A stretch of DNA of 64,000 bases. Origin: Streptomyces durmitorensis. GTDB lineage: Bacteria; Actinomycetota; Actinomycetes; Streptomycetales; Streptomycetaceae. Shown here piece by piece: positions 8,374-17,338 of this stretch. The position numbers and the translations under genes are program-made. Positions within the stretch are counted from its first letter, which is position 1, and the number at the start of each line of letters is the position of its first letter. The stretch is from the NCBI RefSeq assembly GCF_023498005.1, contig NZ_CP097289.1, forward strand, positions 9,548,001-9,612,000, written 5' to 3'. Under the pieces are notes generated by a model that was not told the DNA's origin, did not search any database, and saw nothing but the letters and a program-made list of their open reading frames with translations.

Positions 8374-9633
8374 ATGATGTCTCCTGAGCTGGTATCCGTC
8401 GGCGCGCTGCTCGTCATGTTCGTCGTCGGCACCGTCCTGCCGATCAACATCGGCATCCTGGCCTTCGTCGCGTCGTTCGCGATCGGTACGACCGCACTGA
8501 ACATGACGGAGGATCAGATATTTGAGGGCTTCCCCGTGGAGCTCTTCCTCACCATCGTCGGCGTCACCTATCTGTTCGCCGTGGCCCGCCGCAACGGCAC
8601 GGTCGATCTGCTGGTCGCCGCCGGAGTCCGCCTGGTGAGGGGTCGTACGTCCCTGATCCCCTGGGTGCTGTTCCTTCTTGCCGGTGTGCTGACGTCGCTG
8701 GGCACCTTCACCCCTGCCGCCGTGGCGATCCTCGTACCCATCGCGATGAACTTCGCCTTCCGCTACGACATCAACCCGCTGATGACCGGAATGATGGTGA
8801 TCAGCGGAGCCCACGCCGGAGCCTTCTCGCCCATGGCCGTCTCCGGGGCGCTGGTGCTCGGCATGGTCGACGACACCGAGCTGTCCGTCGCCCCTGCGAC
8901 GCTCTTCTTCGCCAGCTTCGCCGTCAATCTCCTGCTGTCCGTGCTGACCTTCGCCGCCCTGCGGCGCCGCACGATGACGACGGACCCGACCACGCCGCCC
9001 GAACAGGAGGCGACGAACGGCGACACGGAAGCACAGCGGGCAACCGGGCACCAGTGGGCCACGCTCGCCGCCCTCGCTGCCATGGTGGTGTGTGCTCTCG
9101 GCTTCCAGATGCAGATCGGTGTCCTCGCCCTGGCCGCCGGAGCGCTGCTTGCCCTGCTGGACATGAAGCGCCAGGAGAAGGCGGTGGACGGCATCAGCTG
9201 GCACACCCTCCTGCTGGTCGGCGGCATGATGACCTACATCGCGATGCTGGAGCACGCCGGGATCATCGAGAAGATCTCCCAGCACGCGGCCGACTTCGGG
9301 GCCCCGCTCGTCGTAGCCCTCCTCCTGTGTTTCACGGTCGCCGTCACCTCCGCCTTCGCCTCATCGACCGCGATCCTCACCGCGATCATCCCGATCGCCG
9401 TTCCGCTGCTGCTGACCAGCCACCTCAGCTCGACGGGCCTGATAGCCGCTCTCGCCGTCTCCACGACGATCGTCGACGTCTCTCCGTTCTCGACGAATGG
9501 CGCGCTAGTGCTGAGCAACGCACGGGGAGTGGAACGACGCGGCTTCTACCGCCAGGTCCTCGGCTACACCTGCGGCATCGTCGCAGCGGGGCCCGTTGTG
9601 GCCTGGGGCGCTCTCGTCCTGCCCTGGTCCTGA
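8374..9633 (+). CDS. SLC13/MatC-like dicarboxylate permease
   Basis: A 419-residue polytopic membrane protein with about 11-12 helices. LLAGVLTSLGTFTPAAVAIL and TSAFASSTAILTAIIPIAV look like the paired re-entrant segments of the ion-transporter superfamily that includes SLC13 and MatC carriers. Residues about 200-225 form a polar cytoplasmic loop. Two adjacent ATGs occur at 8374 and 8377; AAGAGG lies three and six bases before them, so 8377 may be the true start. It is separated from the PrpF-family gene by about 80 bp on the same strand, which suggests a carboxylate substrate for both. LysR control from the shared divergent promoter is likely. Confidence 0.8.
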   Translation: MMSPELVSVGALLVMFVVGTVLPINIGILAFVASFAIGTTALNMTEDQIFEGFPVELFLTIVGVTYLFAVARRNGTVDLLVAAGVRLVRGRTSLIPWVLFLLAGVLTSLGTFTPAAVAILVPIAMNFAFRYDINPLMTGMMVISGAHAGAFSPMAVSGALVLGMVDDTELSVAPATLFFASFAVNLLLSVLTFAALRRRTMTTDPTTPPEQEATNGDTEAQRATGHQWATLAALAAMVVCALGFQMQIGVLALAAGALLALLDMKRQEKAVDGISWHTLLLVGGMMTYIAMLEHAGIIEKISQHAADFGAPLVVALLLCFTVAVTSAFASSTAILTAIIPIAVPLLLTSHLSSTGLIAALAVSTTIVDVSPFSTNGALVLSNARGVERRGFYRQVLGYTCGIVAAGPVVAWGALVLPWS

Positions 9634-9671
9634 AACCGGACGTCGCGACCGGCGGCGTCTGCCCCCTGGGG

Positions 9672-10712
9672 TCACAACCTCTCCCGGCCGGGTGCGGCCC
9701 GCTTCCGGGCAGGCCACGGAAACCACCGGGGACCCAGCTGCTTGCGCGGTGCCTGTTTCTCAGGGATGGACGCCGCAGGCGCTCCGGCGCCGACCGCTGC
9801 AGTCTCGGCCGGGGCGACGCGGCGCAGCAGGAATCCAGCGGTCAGGGCCATGACGAACATCCCCACCGCATACACCGCCGAGGGAATGGCCATCCTGGTG
9901 CTGTCCAGGAGCGAGGGGCTGAGGGCGATCGCCATCGACAGGGTGGTGTTGTGCATGCCGATCTCGAAGCAGGTGGCGACGGACTGTCGGTGGTCGCCGC
10001 GGGCCAGCCGGGTCGCGCCGTAGCCGATGGTGAGGGAGATCGCGCCGAAGAGGAAGACGACGAGGCCGACGTCGGCGAGATAGCCGAGCACGTTCTCCCG
10101 CTCGGCGGCAAGCGCGGCGATGATGATGCCGACGAGCGCGGCAATCGCCGTCACCTTGACGATCCCCGTGGAGCGCTCGGCGAAGTCCGGGCGGCGGTGT
10201 CGGGCCAGCATCCCCGCCGCGACCGGCACCAGCACGACGAGGAAGACCTGCAGTGTCTTGTCGAAGCGCAGTCCCAGCGCCTCGTCCGTGCCGGTCATGA
10301 AGTGGTCGAGGGAGAGGTTCACGACGATCGGCAGCGTGACGACCGCGATGACCGAATTGATGGCGGTCAGCGAGATGTTGAGGGCGACGTCGCCGCCGAA
10401 GAGATGGCTGAAGATATTGGCCATCGTGCCGCCGGGAGAGGCCGCGAGCAGCATCATGCCGACGGCCAGCGTGGGACTCAGGTCGAAGGCCAGCACCAGG
10501 CCCAGACAGACAGCGGGCAGCAGCACCAGCTGGCAGACGAGCGCGACGGCCACAGGCCGCGGATACGCCGCGATCCTGCGGAAGTCGGCCACGGACAGGC
10601 CGAGTCCGAGACCGAACATGATCACGGCGAGAACGGCAGGCAGCAGATAGGTGGTCAGCGGCGAGTCCACGGGAACAGCCTCCGGGAGGCTGGTCGAAAA
10701 GTCCACGGCCAT
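9672..10712 (-). CDS. Bile acid:sodium symporter (BASS) family transporter
   Basis: The 346-residue protein has nine to ten hydrophobic helices and the BASS hallmarks: LPAVLAVIMFGLGLGLSVADF near residue 20, AASPGGTMANIFSHLFGGDVAL near 90, and CFEIGMHNTTLSMAIA near 240. Bacterial members import sodium with organic acids such as pantoate, pyruvate or sterol acids. The ATG at 10712 has GGGAG nine bases before it and is preferred to a start 25 codons further upstream, which lacks such a site. It is convergent with the SLC13-like permease, so it is not in that operon, although both may handle organic acids. The C-terminal 45 residues are polar and basic. Confidence 0.87.
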   Translation of the reverse strand: MAVDFSTSLPEAVPVDSPLTTYLLPAVLAVIMFGLGLGLSVADFRRIAAYPRPVAVALVCQLVLLPAVCLGLVLAFDLSPTLAVGMMLLAASPGGTMANIFSHLFGGDVALNISLTAINSVIAVVTLPIVVNLSLDHFMTGTDEALGLRFDKTLQVFLVVLVPVAAGMLARHRRPDFAERSTGIVKVTAIAALVGIIIAALAAERENVLGYLADVGLVVFLFGAISLTIGYGATRLARGDHRQSVATCFEIGMHNTTLSMAIALSPSLLDSTRMAIPSAVYAVGMFVMALTAGFLLRRVAPAETAAVGAGAPAASIPEKQAPRKQLGPRWFPWPARKRAAPGRERL

Positions 10713-10806
10713 GCAGAACGGCTCCCGCAGTGTGAAGACGGATGGCGCCGAGTCGGAGGCCCTGGGCAAGTAGCAGGTGGGTCGCACGAGGCGTCGCAGC
10801 GCAGCG

Positions 10807-10826
10807 TGGCTGGCTGGCTGGCTGGC
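10807..10826. repeat. TGGC tetranucleotide repeat (five copies)
   Basis: Five perfect TGGC copies lie in the intergenic DNA between the divergent BASS transporter and SDR genes. There is no sign that they are translated in either neighbour. Confidence 0.85.
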
Positions 10827-10971
10827 TCAGCGAAGTCGATGGCCTGCGCGTGAGCGACGCTGGTGAGGATCTCCAAGCTCGCCCTCGCGGTGCCGCCTAC
10901 GCCTGTCATCTGCCGCGCCGTCGCGGGAATTTGATTGACGCTGCGGAGCCCTTCGTGAACCATTCCGGACC

Positions 10972-11775
10972 GTGACGATGAACACCGCTCGTGAACAGCC
11001 TGCCCACGAACAAAGCCCTCCGGCCAACCGTCCACTCGCCCTGATTACCGGGGTGGGCCGCACCGTTGGTATCGGCGCGGGCATTGCCCGGCGGCTAGCC
11101 GCATCGGGCTGGGACATCGCCTTCACCTACTGGACGCCCTACGACGACCGTATGAGCTGGGGGAGCGAGCCCGGCGCGACCGAAGTGATCAGCCAGACCC
11201 TGGCCGAACAGGGTGCGTCCACCGCCGCAATCGAGGCGGATCTCGCCGACCCAGATACCCCGGCACGCGTCTTCGACGAGGTCGAACAACGGATGGGCAG
11301 TGTCACCGCACTGGTGATGAGCCACTGCGAGTCTGTCGACTCTGGGCTCCTCGACACCACGTTGGAGAGTTTCGACCGGCACTTCGCCGTCAACGCGCGC
11401 GCCCCCTGGCTGCTCATCCGCGAGTTCGGACGCCGGTTCGCCGCAGAGCGGGGAACCGGACGGATCGTCAGCCTCACCAGCGATCACACCGTTGGCAACC
11501 TGCCCTACGGAGCGAGCAAGGGAGCCCTGGACCGCATCACCCTGGCCGCCGCCCACGAACTCGCCCACCTCGGCGTCACCGCCAACGCGATCAATCCCGG
11601 ACCGGTTGACACCGGCTGGATGCCCGAGGAAGTCCGGGAGCACTGCATCCGCAGCGCCCCGCTCGGTCGGTTGGGTACTCCGCAGGACACCGCGCACCTC
11701 GTCGACTTCCTGTGCTCCAGGGAAGGCGAGTGGATCAACGGTCAGCTGCTGATGAGTAACGGCGGCCTTGCATAG
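10972..11775 (+). CDS. Short-chain dehydrogenase/reductase
   Basis: A 267-residue SDR. The cofactor motif is slightly unusual (ALITGVGRTVGIGAGIARRL, rather than TGxxxGxG), and resembles the enoyl-reductase-like subgroup. The catalytic region reads SLTSDHTVGNLPYGASKGAL, giving Tyr-x3-Lys with an upstream Ser. Classic C-terminal segments INPGPVDTGWM and FLCSREGEWINGQLLMSNGG are present. GTG at 10972 or ATG at 10978 may start it. It is a single gene after the divergent BASS gene and about 100 bp before the next convergent gene. The oxidised substrate cannot be told; an antibiotic-modifying or general carbonyl reductase role are both possible. Confidence 0.85.
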   Translation: MTMNTAREQPAHEQSPPANRPLALITGVGRTVGIGAGIARRLAASGWDIAFTYWTPYDDRMSWGSEPGATEVISQTLAEQGASTAAIEADLADPDTPARVFDEVEQRMGSVTALVMSHCESVDSGLLDTTLESFDRHFAVNARAPWLLIREFGRRFAAERGTGRIVSLTSDHTVGNLPYGASKGALDRITLAAAHELAHLGVTANAINPGPVDTGWMPEEVREHCIRSAPLGRLGTPQDTAHLVDFLCSREGEWINGQLLMSNGGLA

Positions 11776-11889
11776 ACCCCTTGAACCGGTGACCTGGAGA
11801 AACCGCCGAGTGGGGGGTGTGCCCAGGCGTGTGTCCGGCATCGTGGCAGCACGGCCCAAATAGCCTCGCCCTGCAGAGGAAGCGACCTC

Positions 11890-12390
11890 TTAGCTCTCGA
11901 CCATGTCGCCGTTGCTCCAGGCGTAGACCTTGTCTCCCTTGACTGCCACCCGCAGCTGGTACTGCCCGGAACAGTCGGGCTGTCCGTCATCGGCCCCCAC
12001 GTCTTGTGGCCACCAGCTCGCTGCCAGCGTGGGCCCGTCGGTGAAGGCGCCTTCCAAGCAGCTCTTCTCTCCGGTCAGCTTCAGCGGGGTGTCGGCGAGG
12101 GTGAAGCGCATGAGCTTGGCGTTGCCGGTGGTCTGCGCCTTGATCGTGATGTCCGTGGCGTCCCTGGGCACCCACTTGGGGAGCCGGAAGATGAGTTCAC
12201 CGTCGGCGGACTTTCGGGCCTCGTGCTCAGTGGGGAAGGTCTTGACGCGTTCGTGGAGCACATGGTCGTTGAACACGTCCGGGAAGCCGTCGTTGTGTTC
12301 CTTCAGCAGGGGCGTCACGGCCGAGCCGACGGCCCAGAGACCTACTACGCAGGCTGCGCTGATGATCAGAGTTTTCTTCTGCATACCCAT
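11890..12390 (-). CDS. Conserved hypothetical protein with N-terminal membrane anchor
   Basis: A 166-residue protein if begun at the ATG at 12390; an ATG two codons later is equally possible. Residues about 5-25 are hydrophobic (KTLIISAACVVGLWAVGSAV) with a basic start, which suggests a signal anchor or uncleaved signal. The rest is soluble and probably beta-rich, with two cysteines (EKSCLEGAF and QPDCSGQY) that could form an extracytoplasmic disulfide. I recognise no domain. GC at third codon positions is high, as in real genes here. It is convergent with the SDR gene. Confidence 0.6.
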   Translation of the reverse strand: MGMQKKTLIISAACVVGLWAVGSAVTPLLKEHNDGFPDVFNDHVLHERVKTFPTEHEARKSADGELIFRLPKWVPRDATDITIKAQTTGNAKLMRFTLADTPLKLTGEKSCLEGAFTDGPTLAASWWPQDVGADDGQPDCSGQYQLRVAVKGDKVYAWSNGDMVES

Positions 12391-12420
12391 CCAGGCCCGG
12401 TAGGGGCCGCTCGCTTCCAC

Positions 12421-12981
12421 GCCGACCGGGCGAACGTGTGTCGCCCACGAGAGAGACGGAGGCGGAGAGGAGACGGTTCAGTCCCGCGGTCCAGGAAAAT
12501 CTACGGTCAACGTGCCCGTCGTCGGCCTGATGCGGTCGCAGGACATGCTCTGCAAGGAGACCGACGGCTGGTGAGCGGACCACGTCTCGGTGCTGACCAC
12601 AGCGCCGTATTTCGAGAACCTGCGGGACCGGCTCGCCCCTCCCGACCGGGCGGCCGGGGCGGCCCGACCTTCACATTGCCCCTCGGCGCCGCCCACTACC
12701 CGCTCGTCGCTCTCGACCTTCGCCCAGGTCACGGGCCCCCAGCACTGCCTGATGACCTTCAAGAACTGGCTGCGCCACACCAGATGGACGGCATGCCCAC
12801 CCACCACGACGTCAACTCCGCACGCGGGCACGTAGAACAGGGCTCGTCGCTCCGGACCGGGAGGGTGATCGGTCCGCTCCTCTGAAATGAAGCATTGGGT
12901 GACCGCCGTACACCTGGTGCGTGTCATGCAACGGTCCGGTGTCGGATTCACTGCAATGTACGTGGGCAGGGGAAGTGACAC
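12421..12981. other. Stretch without a convincing gene
   Basis: Short open frames on both strands carry stops and lack ribosome sites. Two plus-strand pieces (about 12487-12573, ending in KETDGW and a stop, and 12590-12835) have partly gene-like codon use and may be a worn-out coding sequence, but I cannot name it. Confidence 0.4.
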
Positions 12982-13317
12982 ATGACATCGTCCAAGCGAG
13001 GAGCCGACATGACCACGTTCGTCATCACTGTCCCTGGCACTTTCCTCAGCGACATCAATGACTCGGCATGCATGGCTCTCGAGCGGGAGCTGGCTTCTCG
13101 GCACACTGACGTCAGCGAGAGTGAAGGCGTTGACCTGCTGACGTTGAACGAAGGCGGTACTTTCTCGGTTCGCCTCGAAGTGGAAGCTGCCGACCGCTAC
13201 GAGGCTGAACTGCAGGCCACCAGGCTTGTCGTGGCTGCGTTGAAGGAAGCGGGAATCAACGAAGCTGATGCCCCACTCGGCCCACCGGCAGTCACCGGCA
13301 TTGACAGTGAGCTGTAG
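12982..13317 (+). CDS. Small conserved hypothetical protein
   Basis: A 111-residue soluble protein with a charged, mixed alpha/beta composition (TTFVITVPGTFLSDIND, then SVRLEVEAADRYEAELQATR). Two starts are plausible: the ATG at 12982 has GGGGAAG about seven bases before it, and the ATG at 13009 has GAGGAG five bases before it. I recognise no family. Its base composition is less GC-rich than the neighbours, with several A/T third positions. Both flanks are intergenic, so it seems to be a single-gene unit. Confidence 0.65.
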   Translation: MTSSKRGADMTTFVITVPGTFLSDINDSACMALERELASRHTDVSESEGVDLLTLNEGGTFSVRLEVEAADRYEAELQATRLVVAALKEAGINEADAPLGPPAVTGIDSEL

Positions 13318-13517
13318 AGATGTAATCGAGCGGGGCAGCGGCATGGCCGTGGCCGCTGTGGGTTCTCAATTCACGTAAGGCATTCGTAGCGCATCTTGGT
13401 AGGCGCTCCCCCTCGGCGATAGGAGTTCCCACGCCTGCCTGTCCCCAGCTCACAGGGCTACCGACCAGCTCCGATCCCTTGGCGGGCAGCGTGCGCCGCA
13501 TCCGTATGATCCCTGCC

Positions 13518-14348
13518 ATGAGATTCTTCCGGCCGCGCGGCCGTAGCGATGCCAGGCGGATGACGGGAACGCCTGTGGCTCAGGCCAAAGCGCTCTACGA
13601 AGCCAAGCGTTACGCCGAGGCGGAGGCCGAGGCGCGTGCCGTGGCCCGGTCGCGGCCACGCAACGACGAGTACGCAGCGGTGGCGCTGAACATCGCCGCG
13701 ATCGCGACTGGCGCTCAGGGACGCCACGCCGAGGCGCTCGCCACGTACGACGAAGCGCTGCCAGCGTTCAGCAGGATATTCGGAGCCGGTCACTGGCTCA
13801 CCCTGAAGCTGCGCTCGGACCGTGCTCAGCAGATGACCTCGCTCGGCAGGTACGCCGAGTGCGAGGCGGAGTGTGCGGCCGTCGCCGAGGCCGCGAACCG
13901 CGGTACCGGCCCGGAGATGTCACTTCTGGCGACGGCCGCACGCAATGGACTGGTCTTCGCCCTCAACGCGCAGGGGCGCCACGAGGAAGCCGAGGCGCTC
14001 GCCCGCGAGGCCTTGGCCGTCCATCGCGCTCCCGACCGGGCGTCCTTGGTCCTGCGGCTCGGCCTGGCACGCAGCCTGAACGGACAAGCCCGCCACGAAG
14101 AGTCCCTGGCCGAGGCGCAGGTCGCCGACGAGCTGTACCACGGCCTGTCCGAGGACCAGCGCCATCCAGATGCAGGCGCCGTCGAACTGGCCTTTGGCAC
14201 GGCCCTGTTGGGGCTGCGCCGTGATTCCGAAGCCCGCCTCCAGGCCGCAGCTGCTCACAACGCCTGTCTGGCCTCCTTCGGTCCAGGCCACTACCGCACG
14301 GTCGAAGCCCAAGGCTTGCTCGACCGCATCGACGGCGCTCGACCGTAA
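13518..14348 (+). CDS. Tetratricopeptide-repeat protein
   Basis: The 276-residue protein is built of alanine-rich helical repeats with TPR spacing, for example QAKALYEAKRYAEAEAEARA, GRHAEALATYDEAL, GRYAECEAECAAVAEAA and GRHEEAEALAREALAV. This layout makes a solenoid for protein-protein binding. No enzyme or DNA-binding domain is present. The ATG at 13518 is chosen because the N-terminus before it is not repeat-like. It stands alone, with about 440 bp of empty DNA after it. Actinomycete proteins of this shape often relate to regulators that carry the same repeats, but a partner cannot be named. Confidence 0.75.
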   Translation: MRFFRPRGRSDARRMTGTPVAQAKALYEAKRYAEAEAEARAVARSRPRNDEYAAVALNIAAIATGAQGRHAEALATYDEALPAFSRIFGAGHWLTLKLRSDRAQQMTSLGRYAECEAECAAVAEAANRGTGPEMSLLATAARNGLVFALNAQGRHEEAEALAREALAVHRAPDRASLVLRLGLARSLNGQARHEESLAEAQVADELYHGLSEDQRHPDAGAVELAFGTALLGLRRDSEARLQAAAAHNACLASFGPGHYRTVEAQGLLDRIDGARP

Positions 14349-14788
14349 GCGCAACGAGTCAGTCCGAACGAGCCACAGACACACCGTGGGCACTCATCCA
14401 GAATCCACGACGGCCTGGGCCAAGCCCCGGGACCGCTGTTGTGACGTGCTGTGCGCATCAGTTGGCCAATCGAGCCAACTACAGCGCTCAGGCACACGCT
14501 TGTGGCACGGCGACAACACACCGACGACGAACATCTCGAACGCGTCCTGCGTCGCGGTCTGCGCCGGATCCAGCGCCATCCGAAACCATCGACGGCTGCC
14601 TCACAGGCACCGGCTTCCGCCTGACCCGCCGTCCGGCGAACCTCTCGATGGACGACACCACTGCACGTCCGTTCCGGACGCGAGGTCGCCTCCGTGTGGA
14701 TGGCCCCGGGCCGTTGCCGCGCCCTCGGCGTAGATGAGATGGGGCGGAGGGCTGCGCCCGGCTGAGTTTCTCGTAGATCCTGCGGGGT
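14349..14788. other. Stretch without a convincing gene
   Basis: No open frame here has both a ribosome site and gene-like codon use. It separates the TPR gene from the repeat-rich membrane protein and may hold the latter's promoter; I see no clear -35/-10 pair. Confidence 0.4.
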
Positions 14789-16027
14789 GTGATCCGAAAT
14801 CTGATACGCCGCCGGGAGCGGCGCGGCCTGCGTCTGTGGAACGTCGGCGTCGTCCTTGCCCTGACCTTTGTCACCGCGATCGCGATCGCGGCCGGGGTGT
14901 TCTTCGCCGGGTGGGACCTGCTCGGCGCCCGCGGGCTGAAGACGCAGCGCCGCCTGGACGCCTCGACGCTGTTCGACCTGGTGAAGCTGGCCTTCGGGGT
15001 GGTGGCCGGGGCCGGTGCGCTGGTCGCCCTGGTGGTGGCCTACCGGCGCCAGCGGGTGGATGAGGAAGGCGCGCTGCGCGAGGCGACCCGGCTGCACACC
15101 GAGCGTTTCACCACCGCCGTCTCCCAGCTCGGCGATGACCAGACGCCGGTCCGGCTGGGCGGGGTGCACGCGCTGGCCGGGCTCGCCGACGATGCGCCCA
15201 CCGACCTCCTGCGTCAGACGTGCATCGACGTGCTGTGCGCGTATCTGCGCCTGCCCTACATTGCCGAGTCCGATCTCCCGCCGGATGACGCCGCGGCCCG
15301 GCGTATCTACCTGGCGATGCGGGAGGTGCGCCACACCATCATCCGCGTCATCCGGGACCGCATGTCGGTCGGCCCCGAGGAAACGCACCTCTCCTGGCAG
15401 GGGCACGACTTCGACTTCACCGGGGTCGTCTTCGACGGCGGCGACTTGTCCGGTGCCGTGTTCTCCACCGGTGGCACGGTCTCCTTCCGTGATGCTGTGT
15501 TCTCCGGCGGTGCGGTCTCCTTCGACCGCACGTGGTTCTCCGGTGGCACGGTCTCGTTCGACGGCGCGCGGTTCGTCGGTGGCACGGTCGACTTCACCTT
15601 GGCGGAGTTCTCCGGCGGCAGGGTTTCCTTCCTCGGCGCGCGGTTCTCCGGCGGCACGGTCAGCTTCCGCCGCGCGCGGTTCTCCGGCGGCACGGTTGGC
15701 TTCAGCGAGTCGGAGTTCGCCGGCGGCGAGGTCGACTTCGTGGCTGCGGTGTTCTCCGGGGGCGCGGTCAGCTTCCGCAGGGCGCTGTTCTCCGACGGCG
15801 CGGTCAGCTTCCGCAGGGTGGTGATCTCCGGGGGCGAGGTCGACTTCGTCGGTGCGGTGTTCTCCGGCAGCATGGTCGATTTCACCCACGCGGAGCTCTC
15901 CGGGGGCGACGTCGGCTTCCCCGACGGGGTGGTCGGCCCCGCACCGATTGGACTGGTGCCCTCTACCGGACAGCCGCTGCCACCGGGGCTGCGCCTGCCC
16001 GAGCGGTGGCTGACGCCGGAGCCCTGA
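14789..16027 (+). CDS. Membrane protein with pentapeptide-like 12-residue repeats
   Basis: The 412-residue protein has two membrane helices near residues 18-42 and 62-86, then a soluble helical part (about 90-205, with ATRLHTERFTTAVSQLGDD and GGVHALAGLADDAP). This N-terminal layout is common in streptomycete pentapeptide-repeat proteins. The C-terminal half is a regular repeat of exactly 12 residues (consensus F-S-G-G-x-V-x-F-x-x-A-x, twelve units from residue 238 to 381). Pentapeptide proteins usually repeat every five residues with A(D/N)LxX, so this is a variant; it probably still folds as a beta-helix. The start is GTG with GGGG close by. The function is unknown, and the Imm49 gene converges on it. 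Confidence 0.8.
   Translation: MIRNLIRRRERRGLRLWNVGVVLALTFVTAIAIAAGVFFAGWDLLGARGLKTQRRLDASTLFDLVKLAFGVVAGAGALVALVVAYRRQRVDEEGALREATRLHTERFTTAVSQLGDDQTPVRLGGVHALAGLADDAPTDLLRQTCIDVLCAYLRLPYIAESDLPPDDAAARRIYLAMREVRHTIIRVIRDRMSVGPEETHLSWQGHDFDFTGVVFDGGDLSGAVFSTGGTVSFRDAVFSGGAVSFDRTWFSGGTVSFDGARFVGGTVDFTLAEFSGGRVSFLGARFSGGTVSFRRARFSGGTVGFSESEFAGGEVDFVAAVFSGGAVSFRRALFSDGAVSFRRVVISGGEVDFVGAVFSGSMVDFTHAELSGGDVGFPDGVVGPAPIGLVPSTGQPLPPGLRLPERWLTPEP
15500..15931 (+). repeat. Twelve tandem 36-bp coding repeats
   Basis: Units begin every 36 bases from 15500 (TTC TCC GGC GGC and close variants), coding for F-S-G-G-x-V-x-F-x-x-A-x. One longer unit of 39 bases precedes them at 15461. Copies differ mostly in the last four residues, so the array has diverged but its period has been kept perfectly. 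Confidence 0.9.
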
Positions 16028-16200
16028 GTCCGCGCCCGCCTCCCGTCCCGGACTCCAACACCCGTCGCGTTCGCCTCCCGGCCCTCGTCGGCCTCGAAGT
16101 GGTCCTCCACCGCGGGGAAACACAGTCTCTCCATACCAGGACCCAACTGCGGCTCTGCCGACGGGGATTCCATGAGGCGGACGCTGACGGTCACCCGGCG

Positions 16201-17073
16201 TCACGTGGGGAACTCGCCCAACCAGCTGCGCTGCAGCAGATGCTTCGGCAGGTACTCCGACTCGACGTCAATCGGAATTCCCCCGTCGTAGGCAAGGCAA
16301 GCGATAGCCAGCGGCCCCAAGGCGATGCTTCCATCAATGTCCGCTTCCCGAACCTCGTTCAGCGTCCAGTAGGTCTTGTGCAGCTTCAAGGCTTCCCATA
16401 GGGCGGGACTGAACCCCTCCTCATTCTTGCGTACGAAGTGGTAGAAGAGGCTGATCGGTGGGTACAGCAGACCATCCAGGAGGTCGCGCGGGGCGATTCG
16501 CGCGACGGCAGGATCCGACGCCTGGAACGTAGCGGTGAGTTTCTCCACCAACCCGGCCCGGCGCAGCCAGTACGTCTGCAGGGTGTCTATCCAGTGATAG
16601 ATGTACTCGTCATACTGTCCCTCGGGTGCACGCAGTCGCTCCAAGGGGATCTCGCACAGCTGCGTCATCCGCGCCTGATCACGGCAGATGACGGCCAGCC
16701 AGAACGCCGTCAGCCATTTTCCCGCATCGGCAGTTGACATCAGGCCCACGGCTGGAAGCGTCCGCATCTTCCGGTTGATGCGGCACTCGACGGAGCCCTC
16801 GCCCGTCGCGGTCACGGCGAACAAGGCTGATCCCAGTTGCATCGCGTTAACGGTGGCCTCCCATGTCTCCAACGCCGCCGCTCGGGGATCGACGACACAG
16901 CGAGCGCCCAACACCAGCAGCCCGGTGTCGAAATGTGAGTCGATCAAGCTCGCGGAACCAGCGGAGTCCGCAAGGTGATCGATGCCGTTCACCAAGTGTG
17001 CGCTGAGGCGCTCCGCCAACTGCCCGGCGTCAGGTCCTGCCGACAGGTCATGCCGGGCCATGTGTTCGCTCAC
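16201..17073 (-). CDS. Imm49-family immunity protein
   Basis: A 290-residue protein closely resembling the Imm49 family of streptomycetes, with DPRAAALETWEATVNAMQLG, KWLTAFWLAVICRDQARM, LCEIPLERLRAPEGQYDEYI, and the C-terminal YLPKHLLQRSWLGEFPT. Imm49 proteins were defined by their place beside polymorphic toxins and are thought to neutralise them. The GTG at 17073 has AAGGGAA about seven bases before it; a later ATG at 17061 is also possible. No toxin gene adjoins it, so it is an orphan copy, perhaps protecting against toxins from related strains. It is convergent with the repeat protein. Confidence 0.85.
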   Translation of the reverse strand: MSEHMARHDLSAGPDAGQLAERLSAHLVNGIDHLADSAGSASLIDSHFDTGLLVLGARCVVDPRAAALETWEATVNAMQLGSALFAVTATGEGSVECRINRKMRTLPAVGLMSTADAGKWLTAFWLAVICRDQARMTQLCEIPLERLRAPEGQYDEYIYHWIDTLQTYWLRRAGLVEKLTATFQASDPAVARIAPRDLLDGLLYPPISLFYHFVRKNEEGFSPALWEALKLHKTYWTLNEVREADIDGSIALGPLAIACLAYDGGIPIDVESEYLPKHLLQRSWLGEFPT

Positions 17074-17338
17074 GGAAGGGTTCCCTTGCTGATATCGAAG
17101 TGTTGATGCGACCGGGGACGCCGCGTCGTGGCGTCGTGTCGCTTCCTTCATTTATGTCACGCATCGGCGCGTGACAGGAGCCAGTGGTTATGAAGGCCAA
17201 GCACAGCGAAGCCCAGCAAGGGGACGCCAACATGAGTCGCAGAGCGGACAGTCACACCGAACCCCTCTGGAGTCGAACTGCGCTGCGGCGGGCTGCATGT
17301 AACCGTGCAGCGTGTGCCTGTCTGGCTCGTCTCGCTGA

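Noticed and set aside
7162..9285. Very long minus-strand open frame (707 codons) opposite PrpF and the permease
   Set aside because: It spans two real genes in antisense, has low-complexity composition and no recognisable domain.
9054..10853. Plus-strand frame of 599 codons across the SLC13-like and BASS genes
   Set aside because: It crosses the end of one gene and the antisense of another, without start signals.
12478..13344. Minus-strand frame of 288 codons
   Set aside because: It covers the real 111-residue plus-strand gene in antisense and lacks a ribosome site.
15500..15931. Regular 36-bp repeats considered as a CRISPR array
   Set aside because: There are no unique spacers; every base is part of the repeat unit and it is translated in frame.
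14291..16204. Minus-strand frame with ADRAAGEPRA-like repeats
   Set aside because: The repeats are only the antisense of the 36-bp array in the plus-strand membrane protein.
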